Shown here in pieces: positions 7,872-15,355 of a stretch of 64,000 nucleotides of DNA. Position numbers and translations under genes: made by a program. Position 1 is the first letter of the stretch. Every line of letters begins with the position of its first letter. Under the pieces are notes generated by a model. That model was not told where the DNA came from. It saw nothing but the letters and a program-made list of their open reading frames with translations, and did not search any database. This stretch comes from Terriglobia bacterium (GTDB lineage Bacteria; Acidobacteriota; Terriglobia; Terriglobales; Acidobacteriaceae): assembly GCA_020073165.1 (NCBI GenBank), contig JAIQFP010000003.1, positions 62,001-126,000 of the forward strand. The letters are read 5' to 3'.

Positions 7872-9361
7872 CCCGCACCTTGGGCGGTACTTCTTTGCGG
7901 ATCGGGCGCCAGGAAGACCCGGTTTCGCCCCGCTTGCTTGGCCGCATACAACCCTGCATCGGACGCTTTGACCAGTTCATCCCGCGTGCTGCCATGGTCG
8001 GGGTAAGTGGCAACGCCTGCGCTAATGGTCACCGGCCGGGGGACGCCGGGGAACTGCCAGGTCTCCACCAGCCGCCGCAGTTTCTCCGCTACTGCCAGAG
8101 CGTGTTGCGGGTTGGTTTGCGAAAGCAGGATGGCAAACTCCTCGCCGCCATAGCGGCATACCACATCAAATTTTCGCAGTTGCTGATGAAAGAGTGAGGA
8201 AACCTGGCGCAGCACCTCGTCGCCCAGCAGATGGCCAAACTCGTCATTCAGGCGTTTGAACTGGTCGATATCCACCATGATCACCGCCATGCCGGAGCCG
8301 AACCGCCGCGCCCGTTCAATTTCCTCCGCGATGCGCATTTCGAAAAACCGGCGGTTGAAGATTCCGGTTAGGCCGTCGATATACGCCAACTGCTTCACCC
8401 GCTCCACGTAGTGCGCGTTCTGGATGGCAGTAGCGCAAATGTCGGCGACCGACTCCAGGGACTGGGTGTCGCTGGCATGGAACGCCCCTGCCTTCGCGCT
8501 GTCCAGCGCCAGTACACCCAGCGTCTGTCCAAAGGAAACCAGTGGAATGCACATCCGGGCCTGGGTCTCCGGGTACAACACAATGTGGTCCGGATCCTGG
8601 CTCACTATGTTCTCGATCAGTGTTTTTCCCGTCGCCACAGCCTGCCCAAACAGTCCTCCCGCGGGCAGCCGCCCACCTTCCGGATAACGCGCCGTGAACG
8701 TCCCGTGGTGGGCGCGCAGCACCAACTCTTCTTCCTCTTTCAGCAACACAGATACATGCGATACGTGGAAGGCTTCCTGGATCAGCAGGCATACTTTGGA
8801 CAGCAGTTCCTTCAAGCCCAGCACCGCCGTCATCTGCTGCGCAATCGTGTTAATGGCTTCCAATTGCGATGCCCGGCGCCGCTCCAGTGAATACAAGCGG
8901 GCGTTCTGCAGGGCCATGGAAGCTTGCGTCGAGAACAGCGTCAGCAAATCGATGGTTTCCTTGTCGAAGTGATCCAGGTTCTCGCTCTGGCAATCCAGCA
9001 CCCCGACCACTTCGTCCCGCACCATCAGCGGAACCGCCAGTTCCGAGCGCGTAGTCTTGGTCGAAGTCACATAGCGCGAGTCCTGGCTGACGTCCGGCGC
9101 ATAGATGGGACGTTTCTGCTTGGCGGCGGCCCCTGTCAACCCGGTACCCACCGGCAGCCGAACCTCGTCGTTCCCGTCATCCCACCCGATCTGAGAGCGC
9201 ACATGCAAATCCTGCATCTCCTTATCCAGCATGAGAATAGCGACGTTCTGCAGGTGAAAGTAGTCCCGCGCGATCCGCAGGATCTGCTGCAGAACTTCAT
9301 CCAGATCGAAGGTGGATAAGACCGCCTGGCTGGCGTCGTAAAGGATGGCGATTTTCTGCAT
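7865..9361 (-). CDS. GAF-GAF-GGDEF diguanylate cyclase
   Basis: About 498 residues from the ATG at 9361 (a 17-codon longer frame also exists). Two GAF domains occupy roughly residues 1-160 and 170-320, joined by a helix; the C-terminal 165 residues are a GGDEF domain with the active-site loop RYGGEEF. An RKFD just before it matches the RxxD inhibitory site, so product feedback is expected. It should make c-di-GMP from GTP under control of a small molecule or redox signal at the GAF domains. No membrane segment. A PilZ protein at 30854-31570 is a possible c-di-GMP reader. Confidence 0.9.
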   Translation of the reverse strand: MQKIAILYDASQAVLSTFDLDEVLQQILRIARDYFHLQNVAILMLDKEMQDLHVRSQIGWDDGNDEVRLPVGTGLTGAAAKQKRPIYAPDVSQDSRYVTSTKTTRSELAVPLMVRDEVVGVLDCQSENLDHFDKETIDLLTLFSTQASMALQNARLYSLERRRASQLEAINTIAQQMTAVLGLKELLSKVCLLIQEAFHVSHVSVLLKEEEELVLRAHHGTFTARYPEGGRLPAGGLFGQAVATGKTLIENIVSQDPDHIVLYPETQARMCIPLVSFGQTLGVLALDSAKAGAFHASDTQSLESVADICATAIQNAHYVERVKQLAYIDGLTGIFNRRFFEMRIAEEIERARRFGSGMAVIMVDIDQFKRLNDEFGHLLGDEVLRQVSSLFHQQLRKFDVVCRYGGEEFAILLSQTNPQHALAVAEKLRRLVETWQFPGVPRPVTISAGVATYPDHGSTRDELVKASDAGLYAAKQAGRNRVFLAPDPQRSTAQGAGK

Positions 9362-9486
9362 ATGGCTCGGAGAGATTGTAAAGTTTGCCGCAAGGATTGC
9401 CGAGGTTACCAAGGTTCCGAAAGTAACTCAGGCTCTGGGCGCCGGGCTCTAGGCCCTGGGTGCGGGCACTCCGGCGGCCCTAAAGC

Positions 9487-9693
9487 CTAGAGCCTGGATC
9501 CCGCTCCTCCCCGCCGCCTCGCCACCATCTTGACGATCCCCAGAATCACCAGGCAGAACCAGAAATCCACTACCAGCCCCAGGTCGAGGCGGAGAGGTAC
9601 ATGACGCGCCGGCAGAGGCAGATACGGCATCACTAGGAAGTATGCCGCGTTTCCCGCCAGCACCGCGATCAGGGCGTGCACGAAGTTGGCCAC
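9487..9693 (-). CDS. Small membrane protein of unknown function
   Basis: 68 residues from a GTG at 9693 (VANFVHALIAVLAG...); a longer frame starts at 9768 but its first 25 residues are basic, Cys/Gly-rich and look non-coding. Two membrane helices are predicted by eye (about residues 3-22 and 38-57), ending in a basic KMVARRR tail. It is divergent from recG. I do not recognise a family. Its reality rests only on the hydrophobic pattern and open frame. Confidence 0.4.
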   Translation of the reverse strand: MANFVHALIAVLAGNAAYFLVMPYLPLPARHVPLRLDLGLVVDFWFCLVILGIVKMVARRRGGAGSRL

Positions 9694-9770
9694 TGTTGAT
9701 TTAGACGCCGGACACCCGTAGCCGGGGCGTCGCGCCCCCGCTCTGCTAACATTCCTTCGAACTCCCATCC

Positions 9771-12050
9771 ATGCTGGAACTCACCACTTCCGTCCAGTAC
9801 GTGAAGGGCATCGGCCCCCGCGTGGCCGAGGTGCTGGCCGCCAAGGGCATCCACACCGTGGATGACCTCCTCCATTATCTGCCTTTCCGCTACGAGGACC
9901 GCCTGAACCCCCGCGGCATCTCCGAGCTCCGGCCCGGCGAAATGGCCACCGTCATTGCCGAAGTCCGCAACTCCGGCCTGTTCCGCACCCGCCGCATGCC
10001 TATCTTCCAGATGACCGCCGGGCAAGGAAGGTCACGCCTGAAATGCCTCTGGTTCCACGGCGCCTACCTGAAAGACAAGTTCAAGCCCGGGCAGATGGTG
10101 GCCCTTTACGGCAAAGTCGAGATGGATCGCAGTGGTGACCTGCAAATCATCCAGCCCCAGTTCGAGATCGTCGGCGACGCCAGCGACGACGCCTCCGCGG
10201 ATGCCACAGAGCAGAAAGTCGCCGCCTCGCTCGAAATCGGCCGCATCGTTCCCATCTACGAAACCGCCGGCCAGGGTAGGCTGACTTCGCGCTGGTTTCG
10301 CCGCATCCTGCGGACGGCTCTGGACAATCTTCCGCCAGAGTTGCCGGAGGCCATCCCCGCTGCCGTGCGCCGCCGCCTGGCGCTGATCTCCCCGCGGGAA
10401 GCCCTTTGCAAGGTGCACTGGCCCGATCCCGGCGAAAGCCTTCAAGCTCTGCAAGCCTCGCGCACCCCCGCCCACATCCGCCTGATCTTCGAGGAACTAT
10501 TTCTCGTCGAGCTTGGCCTGGAGCTGAAACGCCGCGAGCAGAAGGCCCAGACCGGAATCGCCTTCCGCCTCGACGACCGCGTACGCGAAGCCATCAAGAA
10601 AATCCTGCCCTTCCACCCCACCTCCGCCCAGAAGCGCGTGCTCAAAGAGATTGCTTCCGACATGGAGAAACCCGTCCCCATGCGCCGTCTGCTGCAGGGC
10701 GACGTGGGCTCCGGCAAGACCATCGTGGCTTTCGAAGCCGCCATCATCGCCATGGAAAACGGCTACCAGGTGGCGCTCATGGCCCCCACGGAAATTCTTG
10801 CCCAGCAGCATCACTTCTCTGCCCGCCGCATCCTGGAGAATGTCGGTTACCGCATCGTGCTGCTCACCGGCTCGCTCGAAGACGACCGCAAGCGCGAAAT
10901 CCGCCGCCACATTGCCCACGGCAACGCGCAACTCATCATCGGGACCCACGCCCTGATCGAGCAGAAAGTCGAATTCGACAAGCTCGGCCTGGTCATCGTG
11001 GACGAGCAGCACCGCTTCGGAGTCCTCCAGCGTTTCAAGCTGATGAAGAAGTCGGAAGATCGTGTGGGGACAGCCTCATCAGCCACCTCGACCCATGTGG
11101 GGACGGGCCATGTGGGGACGGGCGCCTCGCCCGTCCCGAGCGAGCGCAGCGAGCGAGATCCAGCGCAGATGCCGTCGATGGCTCACGACACTCCCCCCGA
11201 GCCCGATGTCCTGGTCATGACCGCCACTCCCATCCCCCGCACTCTGGCGCTCACACTCTACGGCGACCTCGACATCAGCGTGCTCGACCAAATGCCTCCC
11301 GGTCGCACGCCCATCGTCACCCGCCGCATCTCCGACGACCGCTCCGACGAGGTCTGGGACTTTGTCCGCAAGCAGGTTGCCGCCGGACACCAGGTCTACG
11401 TCGTCTATCCCGTGATCGAAGAGAACGAGGAGAACGAGCTCAAAGCCGCCATGAAGATGTACAAGGAGCTGAGCAAGCGCGTCTTCTCCGACCTGCGAGT
11501 CAGCGTGCTCCACGGCCGCCTCGACGCCGATCTGAAAGACCAGGTCATGCGCCTGTTTCAGAAAGGTGAGATTGACATCCTGGTCTCCACCACGGTGATT
11601 GAAGTCGGAGTGGACGTCGCCAATGCGACGGTCATGGTCATCGAACATGCTGAGCGCTTCGGGCTGGCCCAGCTTCACCAGCTGCGCGGACGCATCGGCC
11701 GCGGCGCCGCCAAGTCCTACTGCATCCTCATGACCGGCGGCAAGGTCTCCGAAGAGGGGGAGCGCCGCCTCGACGCCATGGTGCGCACCACCGACGGATT
11801 CCAGATCGCCGAACTGGACCTCGAACTGCGCGGCCCAGGCGAGTTCTTCGGCACCCGCCAGGCCGGACTGCCCAGCTTCCAGGTTGCCCACCTTATCCGC
11901 GACCGCGAACTGTTGGAAGTGGCTAAGCGCGAAGCAGCCGCCGTCGTGGCCGGACCCACGGCCGAAATTTCACAAGAAGAGATTAATCGCGCTCTCCGCC
12001 ACATGCGCGCCCGCTGGCAACGCACCTACGGGCTGGTCGAGGTAGGGTGA
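9771..12050 (+). CDS. recG: ATP-dependent DNA helicase RecG
   Basis: 759 residues. N-terminal wedge/OB domain (YVKGIGPRVAEVLAAKG, then the LPFRYEDR segment), followed by the SF2 helicase core: Walker A GDVGSGKT at residues 310-317, DEQHRFG at about 411, MTATPIPRT at about 483, and C-terminal motifs QLRGRIGRG and GPGEFFGTRQ-G. It reverses stalled replication forks. There are 72 residues between the DEQH and TAT motifs against about 29 in Escherichia coli RecG; the extra stretch is encoded by an in-frame palindromic repeat (see 11063-11163). The start at 9771 gives the usual LTTSVQYVKGIGP beginning. Confidence 0.95.
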   Translation: MLELTTSVQYVKGIGPRVAEVLAAKGIHTVDDLLHYLPFRYEDRLNPRGISELRPGEMATVIAEVRNSGLFRTRRMPIFQMTAGQGRSRLKCLWFHGAYLKDKFKPGQMVALYGKVEMDRSGDLQIIQPQFEIVGDASDDASADATEQKVAASLEIGRIVPIYETAGQGRLTSRWFRRILRTALDNLPPELPEAIPAAVRRRLALISPREALCKVHWPDPGESLQALQASRTPAHIRLIFEELFLVELGLELKRREQKAQTGIAFRLDDRVREAIKKILPFHPTSAQKRVLKEIASDMEKPVPMRRLLQGDVGSGKTIVAFEAAIIAMENGYQVALMAPTEILAQQHHFSARRILENVGYRIVLLTGSLEDDRKREIRRHIAHGNAQLIIGTHALIEQKVEFDKLGLVIVDEQHRFGVLQRFKLMKKSEDRVGTASSATSTHVGTGHVGTGASPVPSERSERDPAQMPSMAHDTPPEPDVLVMTATPIPRTLALTLYGDLDISVLDQMPPGRTPIVTRRISDDRSDEVWDFVRKQVAAGHQVYVVYPVIEENEENELKAAMKMYKELSKRVFSDLRVSVLHGRLDADLKDQVMRLFQKGEIDILVSTTVIEVGVDVANATVMVIEHAERFGLAQLHQLRGRIGRGAAKSYCILMTGGKVSEEGERRLDAMVRTTDGFQIAELDLELRGPGEFFGTRQAGLPSFQVAHLIRDRELLEVAKREAAAVVAGPTAEISQEEINRALRHMRARWQRTYGLVEVG
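11063..11163 (+). repeat. GTGTGGGGACGGG repeats inserted in frame in recG
   Basis: Three GTGTGGGGACRG-like units (at about 11063, 11095 and 11109) are followed by the inverted half GCCCGTCCCG and the CGAGCGCAGCGAGCGAG tail. The layout is that of the intergenic elements at 3349 and 5257. It is read in recG's frame as a Gly/Thr/Ser/Pro-rich linker (HVGTGHVGTGASPVPSERSE) between helicase motifs II and III, without a stop codon. Confidence 0.8.
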
Positions 12051-12082
12051 CGGGCATACCTGTTCCAGACAAAAGCAGAGAC

Positions 12083-12211
12083 TAGAACTGTCTCATAGAG
12101 ATTTGAAAGGGTGCGGCTTCCAGCCGCACCGCCGCGACCCACAAAAGATGCGGGCTTTAGCCCCCGAGGAACTCCACTTAATGCCGAAACAGACTCATCA
12201 GACCAGTTCTA
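12083..12211. mobile_element. MITE-like element with imperfect terminal inverted repeats
   Basis: A 129-base non-coding unit bounded by TAGAACTG-TCTCAT on the left and the reverse complement of TAGAACTGGTCTGAT on the right. Inside are the hairpins GTGCGGCT-tcc-AGCCGCAC (12111-12129) and CGGGCT-tt-AGCCCC. It carries no gene. The right inverted repeat continues as GAGTCTGTTTCGGCAT. No clear target duplication is seen. Confidence 0.55.
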
Positions 12212-12254
12212 ACAGTTACTGCCACTCGACATAGCTTCCTCTCTTTCAAACCAG

Positions 12255-12620
12255 GTGCAGGTCATCTTCATCTACTCCGCCACGGGGTACCCGGAGTGTT
12301 CGCTGGATGGCAACCACTGCCGCAGCGGCGAAGCCGGCGACCCACCCCCCGCGGATGCTTACGTCTCCGAGGGCTATCTCGCCAACATTCTTCGTTATCT
12401 GCAATGCTGCAAACTAGACGCGAACGGCCAATCAACCGGCCAGCCTCGCTACCCCACCTTGAAGCAGGTGTTCCTCATCAGCCGCAACTATGGTGGCTAC
12501 GCCATCAACGATCCCGGCAATGACACCAGTACCCAAGGCTGCCTGAGCCCCGAACCGTTTGCATACGAGCTTGCCTTTGGCATCCAGCGCCTGATCCCGA
12601 CGATGCACGCGAACTTATGA
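12255..12620 (+). pseudogene. Fragment of a secreted protein (middle part only)
   Basis: An open frame of 121 codons with protein-like composition: N-Q-V-Q-VIFIYSATG at the start, then ADAYVSEGYLANILRYLQ, RYPTLKQVFLISRNYGGYA and PEPFAYELAFGIQRLI. I recall the pattern YPxLxQVFxxSRxYxGYA...NPEPYAYExGFxVKWLI from larger extracellular proteins in several bacteria. There is no signal peptide, the GTG used as start lies inside the conserved region, and the stop truncates the family. It lies just after the MITE-like element, so it is probably a decayed remnant. The remaining sequence up to selA (12621-12833) shows nothing I can support. Confidence 0.5.
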
Positions 12621-12833
12621 CGTTTTGACACAGTTTGTTAGCTTACCGGCACCGCTTTTCCGGCCTGACGATTGTTCCCCGCCCCCCGCCCCCGGTCAAG
12701 ATGAAAGACTTTGCATGGAGTCTTTCGCCCAGCCCTCTTGCGAGTCCCTGCTATCCAATTGTCCCCGGCATCTACCTGCACGGCGGCGGGCGCACCGCCT
12801 CGACAACCATGTGAATATGGGATAATCACCGCC

Positions 12834-14306
12834 GTGAGTACCCGCGCCAAACCTGCTCTCTATCGCAAGCTGCCGTCGGTGGACGAACTCGCGCGCGTGC
12901 CGGAACTGGCCGCTCTCGTCGCGGAAGAAGGCCCCAGCGCAGTCACCGATGCCGCTCGCGTGGTGCTCTCCCGCCTCCGTCACGAGATCAGCCATGGCGT
13001 CCTCGATTCTGACAGTCAGCTGGAGCTTGCCCTCTCCGGACTGGCCGGGAGTGTCGCCCGCCAGCTTCGCCACGATCTCCGCTACTCCCTGCGCCCGGTG
13101 ATCAACGCCACCGGGGTCATTCTCCACACCAACCTTGGCCGTGCGCCCATTGCCGCTTCCGCTCTGGAGCATATCCGAGAAAGCGCGGCTGCTTACTCGA
13201 ACCTGGAGTTTGACCTGGAAAGTGGCGAGCGCGGGAAACGCGATGTCCACGTGGACCGGTTGTTTCGCAGGCTGCTCGACCACGTCTCAGAACACATAGG
13301 GACGGCCACCCCGGCTGCCCAACCGAGCCAAGCGAGTCAGCCCCGCCCGGCAATCTCCACCATCGTCGTCAACAACAACGCCGCCGCCGTTCTGCTCGCC
13401 CTCAACACCCTGGCCGAAGGCGGAGAGGTCATCGTCTCGCGCGGAGAGCTGGTTGAAATCGGCGGCTCCTTCCGCATTCCCGACGTCATGGCGAAGTCCA
13501 ACGCCATCCTGCGCGAAGTCGGCACCACCAACCGCACCCGCATCGCCGACTACGAGCGCGCCATCAGCGAAAAAACCCAGCTGCTGCTGCGCGTCCACCG
13601 CTCCAACTTTCAGATCACCGGCTTCACCCAGCAGCCGAGCGTCGAGGAGTTGGTCGGCCTCGCCCGCAAGCGCAATGTGCCGCTCGTCGAAGACCTGGGC
13701 AGCGGTGCCCTGTTCGACCTGCGCTCGATCGGGGTGAGCGACGAGCCCGGTGTTCTCGACAGCCTCCGCGCCGGCGTGGATGTAGTCACCTACAGCGGCG
13801 ACAAGCTGTTGGGGGGCCCGCAGGCCGGCCTGCTCAGCGGACGCGCCGATCTCATCGCCGGCATGCGCGCCAATTCACTGTTCCGCGCCTTGCGCGTGGA
13901 TAAGCTCACCTACGCCGCCCTGGAAGCCACTCTGCTCGCCTACGTCAAGCGCGACCACGATGCCATCCCCGCGCTGCGTATGATGCGCCTGTCCAAAGAG
14001 GAAATCGGGAAACGGGCCGAAGCCATCGCGGAAAGAATCGGTACTGAGAAGCTATCTGTGACGGCAATTGACGGTGAATCCGTGATCGGCGGAGGCGCAG
14101 CTCCGTCGGCCGTGCTGCGCACGCGCCTGCTGGCCGTCACCTGCAAGGACCTCAGCGCTGACGAACTGGCCGCACGCTTGCGTGCTTCTGATCCGCCGAT
14201 CATCGCCCGCGTGGACGAAGGCCGCGTCCTGCTCGACCTGCGAACCGTCTTTCCGGACCAGGACGACGTCGTGGCATGGGCACTTGGGCGCTTGGCGGAA
14301 AACTGA
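12834..14306 (+). CDS. selA: L-seryl-tRNA(Sec) selenium transferase
   Basis: 490 residues. SelA is the PLP enzyme that converts Ser-tRNA(Sec) to Sec-tRNA(Sec) with selenophosphate. Visible are the N-terminal RKLPSVDELAR, INATGVILHTNLGRAP, and the PLP lysine in TYSGDKLLGGPQAG (Lys near residue 324). Start is GTG at 12834, which gives the canonical KPALYRKLPSVDEL beginning; the longer frame from 12711 adds non-homologous sequence. Residues about 153-172 (IGTATPAAQPSQASQPRP) are encoded by a GGGACGG-type repeat. No selB, selD or tRNA-Sec is in the window. Confidence 0.93.
   Translation: MSTRAKPALYRKLPSVDELARVPELAALVAEEGPSAVTDAARVVLSRLRHEISHGVLDSDSQLELALSGLAGSVARQLRHDLRYSLRPVINATGVILHTNLGRAPIAASALEHIRESAAAYSNLEFDLESGERGKRDVHVDRLFRRLLDHVSEHIGTATPAAQPSQASQPRPAISTIVVNNNAAAVLLALNTLAEGGEVIVSRGELVEIGGSFRIPDVMAKSNAILREVGTTNRTRIADYERAISEKTQLLLRVHRSNFQITGFTQQPSVEELVGLARKRNVPLVEDLGSGALFDLRSIGVSDEPGVLDSLRAGVDVVTYSGDKLLGGPQAGLLSGRADLIAGMRANSLFRALRVDKLTYAALEATLLAYVKRDHDAIPALRMMRLSKEEIGKRAEAIAERIGTEKLSVTAIDGESVIGGGAAPSAVLRTRLLAVTCKDLSADELAARLRASDPPIIARVDEGRVLLDLRTVFPDQDDVVAWALGRLAEN
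13293..13348 (+). repeat. GGGACGG-type repeat inserted in frame in selA
   Basis: CACATAGGGACGGCCACCCC, then GGCTGCCCA, then ACCGAGCCAAGCGAGTCAG follows the layout of the intergenic element at 3349-3400 (CACGTAGGGACGGCCGTC... ACCGAGCAGAGCGAGGC). It sits in the selA frame between the N-terminal domain and the VVNNNAAAVLLALN segment of the PLP domain. Confidence 0.7.
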
Positions 14307-14314
14307 ACCGGTCT

Positions 14315-14845
14315 GTGGCGACGCTCTACACCATCGGCCATTCCACGCGCTCTTTCGCCGAATTGATCGAAGTCCTCAGCGCTCACCAGATCAAAACCCT
14401 GGTTGACATCCGCTCCTTCCCCGTGTCCCGCCGCTTGCCGCACTTCAATCGGGAAGCGCTGGAGAAGTCGCTCCCGGAAGCGGGGATCAGCTATGTCTGG
14501 ATCAAGGAACTCGGCGGATATCGCAAGAAAATCCGCGACGATTCCCCTAACCTCGCCCTGCGCAGCCCGGGTTTCCGCAACTATGCCGACCACATGCTGA
14601 CTGAGGACTTCCAGCGCGGCACCGCCCAACTGCTCAAGCTGGCCGAGCAATCCCGCACCGCGTACATGTGCGCCGAGCGCCTGTATTTCCGCTGCCACCG
14701 TATGCTGGTCTCGGACTGGCTGGTGGCCCATGGCCACGAAGTGCTACATATTGACGATGTCGGGCCAGTGAAGCCGCATGAACTCACCGCCGACGCGCGC
14801 CTGGTAGACGGCCAGGTGATCTATCGGGGCGACCGTCTGCTATAG
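14315..14845 (+). CDS. DUF488 domain protein
   Basis: 176 residues from GTG 14315 (an ATG at 14276 inside selA is the alternative). The family pattern is complete: TLYTIGHSTRSFAEL, LVDIRSFPVSRRLPHFN, FRNYADHM and the C-terminal CAERLYFRCHRMLVSDWL with two Cys and a His. DUF488 proteins are of unknown biochemical function; the conserved CaE-x-x-x-x-CHR motif suggests a metal or redox site. It follows selA by 8 bases or overlaps it, so the two are likely co-transcribed. Confidence 0.85.
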   Translation: MATLYTIGHSTRSFAELIEVLSAHQIKTLVDIRSFPVSRRLPHFNREALEKSLPEAGISYVWIKELGGYRKKIRDDSPNLALRSPGFRNYADHMLTEDFQRGTAQLLKLAEQSRTAYMCAERLYFRCHRMLVSDWLVAHGHEVLHIDDVGPVKPHELTADARLVDGQVIYRGDRLL

Positions 14846-14900
14846 CCGGCGACAAACAAAATCCATTGGCAACCCGCAATCGGCCATTGACAATAGTCCT

Positions 14901-15278
14901 ATGATCGTCGGCACCGGCATTGACATCGCCGAAGTCCCCCGCGTTGCCCAGGCCATCGCCCGCTTCGGCGACCGCTTCTTGCAGCGGATTTATACCGAAA
15001 ACGAAATCCGCTACTGCGACTCTAAGGCCAACCGCGTCGAGCGCTATGCCGCCCGCTTTGCCGCCAAAGAAGCCGCCATGAAGGCCCTCGGCACCGGTTG
15101 GAACCACGGCGTCCGCTGGCGTGATATCGAGGTCCGCCGCCAGCCCGGAGGCCGCCCCACCATCGCTTTCCATGGCAAAGCCGCCGAATTCGCCGCCAAG
15201 CTCGGCGCTGCGCGCGTGGCCCTCTCGCTTTCCCACACCACCGAGCAAGCCATCGCGCACGTCATCCTGGAAAGCTGA
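14901..15278 (+). CDS. acpS: Holo-[acyl-carrier-protein] synthase
   Basis: 125 residues, normal length. AcpS transfers 4'-phosphopantetheine from CoA to acyl carrier protein. The signature GTGIDIAEVPRV, then FxxRIYTENEIRYC and FAAKEAAMKALGTG with the catalytic Glu are all present, as is the terminal LSLSHT. The two ACP genes of this window lie at 33011-33606, so they are not in one operon with it. Confidence 0.93.
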   Translation: MIVGTGIDIAEVPRVAQAIARFGDRFLQRIYTENEIRYCDSKANRVERYAARFAAKEAAMKALGTGWNHGVRWRDIEVRRQPGGRPTIAFHGKAAEFAAKLGAARVALSLSHTTEQAIAHVILES

Positions 15279-15355
15279 ACCCACAGAGACGCAGCTTGCG
15301 TCTCCGGCTCAATCCTGGTTTCTGTTAGACTGTCGCCTCCGACTCGAAAACTCGA

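Noticed and set aside
12625-12825. Small frame between the gene fragment and selA
   Set aside because: It has no ribosome binding site, no similarity and a random-looking composition.
12834-14306. A tRNA-Sec or SECIS element near selA
   Set aside because: The flanking hairpins belong to the repeat families and do not fold as tRNA-Sec.
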